From CAWGQN01 sp963824885 (GTDB lineage: Bacteria > Actinomycetota > Actinomycetes > Actinomycetales > Microbacteriaceae), in contig CAWGQN010000006.1 of assembly GCA_963824885.1 (NCBI GenBank), positions 1 through 6,455 of the forward strand: a stretch of 6,455 nucleotides of DNA, written 5' to 3'. Below the pieces are notes generated by a model. The model saw only the letters and a list, made by a program, of their open reading frames with translations. It did not search any database and was not told the DNA's origin. Numbering within the stretch: the stretch's first letter is position 1; every line of letters starts with the position of its first letter. Of the stretch, positions 5,897 through 6,455 are shown piece by piece. The position numbers and the translations under genes are program-made.

Positions 5897-6455
5897 TGTC
5901 GTTCCTCGTGCTTGTCGTGTTCGCGGGCGCCCTCGCAGTAGTTGGTGCTGTCGTGGCTGCAGCGTTGACAGCGATGTCAGAGCTATCGCGCGCCGAGATT
6001 CTGGCTTTGGCCGACGGTCACGTGCTGGCCGCTCGCTTCAGGCAATTTCCAGCGATGTGAAGACGCACGTCAATGCGGCAACCCTGGTGTGTGTTGCGTG
6101 TGAGGTCGTGGCGGTGGTTTTGGTTACGATCGCCGTCGCGAGCGTGACAAGCCAGTGGTGGCTCACACTTATTTGTGCCGGAATCGGCATGACTATTGGT
6201 CTATTCGTTCTTATTTTTTCGATCGGACGCCGTGCGGGACGTGAGCGCGCCAGGTTAATCTTTTCGATGGACCTCGATTTTCGTGCACGCGCTGTCGGTT
6301 CCTCTCGGACCCGCGGCGAGTCGACTGATTGACATTGGAAACCGTGTGCGGAGTGGGGGTTCGGGTTCGCAGGGGGCTCCATCGGAGGAGCACTTGTTGA
6401 ATATGGTTGACGAGGCGACAGCAATACGGAACGAAACCAAGAACGGGACAACAAA
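5896..6455 (+). CDS. DUF21/CNNM (HlyC/CorC-type) membrane protein, 3' cut by window edge, two or more frameshifts
   Basis: N-terminal part of the hemolysin-like/CorC family, integral membrane proteins with a DUF21 (CNNM) transmembrane domain followed by CBS domains and linked to divalent-cation (Mg/Co) transport. In actinobacteria it regularly follows ybeY and precedes era. Visible: membrane segment 1 at the start (SFLVLVVFAGALAVVGAVVA), then the ALTAMSELSRAEILALADG motif, segment 2 (about 6075-6146), segment 3 (about 6156-6227), then GRRAGRERARLI. A missing G at 6041-6042 moves it to frame 0 (AISSDVKTHVNAATLV), and a shift near 6267 moves it to frame 1 (SIFVHALSVPLGPAASRLID, then SEEHLLNMVDEAT). 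After about 6415 the wording no longer fits well and another shift is likely. The CBS domains would lie beyond the window. ATG 5896 overlaps the ybeY stop. Confidence 0.88.

Noticed and set aside
5509..6060. A single open frame that reads as a YbeY-membrane protein fusion
   Set aside because: The YbeY reading can end at TAA 5894-5896 after one shift near 5860, and that stop overlaps an ATG with its own ribosome binding site. Both proteins are separate genes in the family context, so the fusion is most likely a frameshift artefact.
917..6455. Programmed ribosomal frameshifting as the cause of the breaks
   Set aside because: There are far too many sites, in both directions, in genes not known to use it, and no recurring slippery site with a downstream structure.
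917..6455. True pseudogene decay (reduced endosymbiont-like genome)
   Set aside because: The protein sequences between breaks keep all catalytic and binding motifs, and no nonsense substitutions or larger losses are seen inside the genes other than DUF1990. Not fully excluded without reads.

Overview
The window looks like a piece of an actinobacterial chromosome. The closest resemblance I recall is to Microbacteriaceae: the LepA, HemW, HrcA, DnaJ, HIT and YbeY sequences all have wording familiar from that family. The gene order lepA, DUF1990, hemW, hrcA, dnaJ, HIT, ybeY, CNNM/CorC-type membrane protein is also a conserved actinobacterial housekeeping order. The family assignment is from memory, not from a search.

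Layout: positions 1-591 hold the 3' end of lepA (elongation factor 4). It overlaps a short DUF1990 gene (588-989), which runs into hemW (917-2157, heme chaperone/radical SAM). A small membrane protein of the DUF4870 family lies on the minus strand (2593-2150) and meets hemW tail to tail with an 8-base overlap. A divergent intergenic region (2594-2802) carries a perfect CIRCE operator (2748-2774) under a TATAAT box. From it run hrcA (2803-3825), the heat-shock repressor that binds CIRCE, and then dnaJ (3882-4997). After a 60-base gap come a HIT-family nucleotide-binding protein (5058-5441), the endoribonuclease/rRNA maturation factor ybeY (5431-5896), and the start of a DUF21/CNNM membrane protein (5896 to the window end).

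How they work together: HrcA and DnaJ form a self-regulated heat-shock unit. LepA and YbeY serve ribosome function and maturation. HemW handles heme. The small overlaps (ATGA at lepA/DUF1990, TAATG at ybeY/membrane protein) indicate translationally coupled, operon-like packing.

The dominant oddity is that almost every plus-strand gene is cut by single-base frameshifts. I can place 25 in 6455 bases: 1 in lepA, 3 in hemW, 4 in hrcA, 9 in dnaJ, 3 in HIT, 3 in ybeY and 2 in the last gene. Protein similarity resumes at once in another frame each time, and many breaks sit in runs of one base. Because all these are core genes and the protein wording between breaks is intact, I read this as uncorrected sequencing or assembly indels rather than gene decay. 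The coordinates given for these genes are therefore spans of the reconstructed gene, not single open frames. Two genes usually found in this cluster, rsmE (between dnaJ and HIT) and phoH (between HIT and ybeY), are not present. I see no RNA gene, mobile element, CRISPR array or clearly new system.
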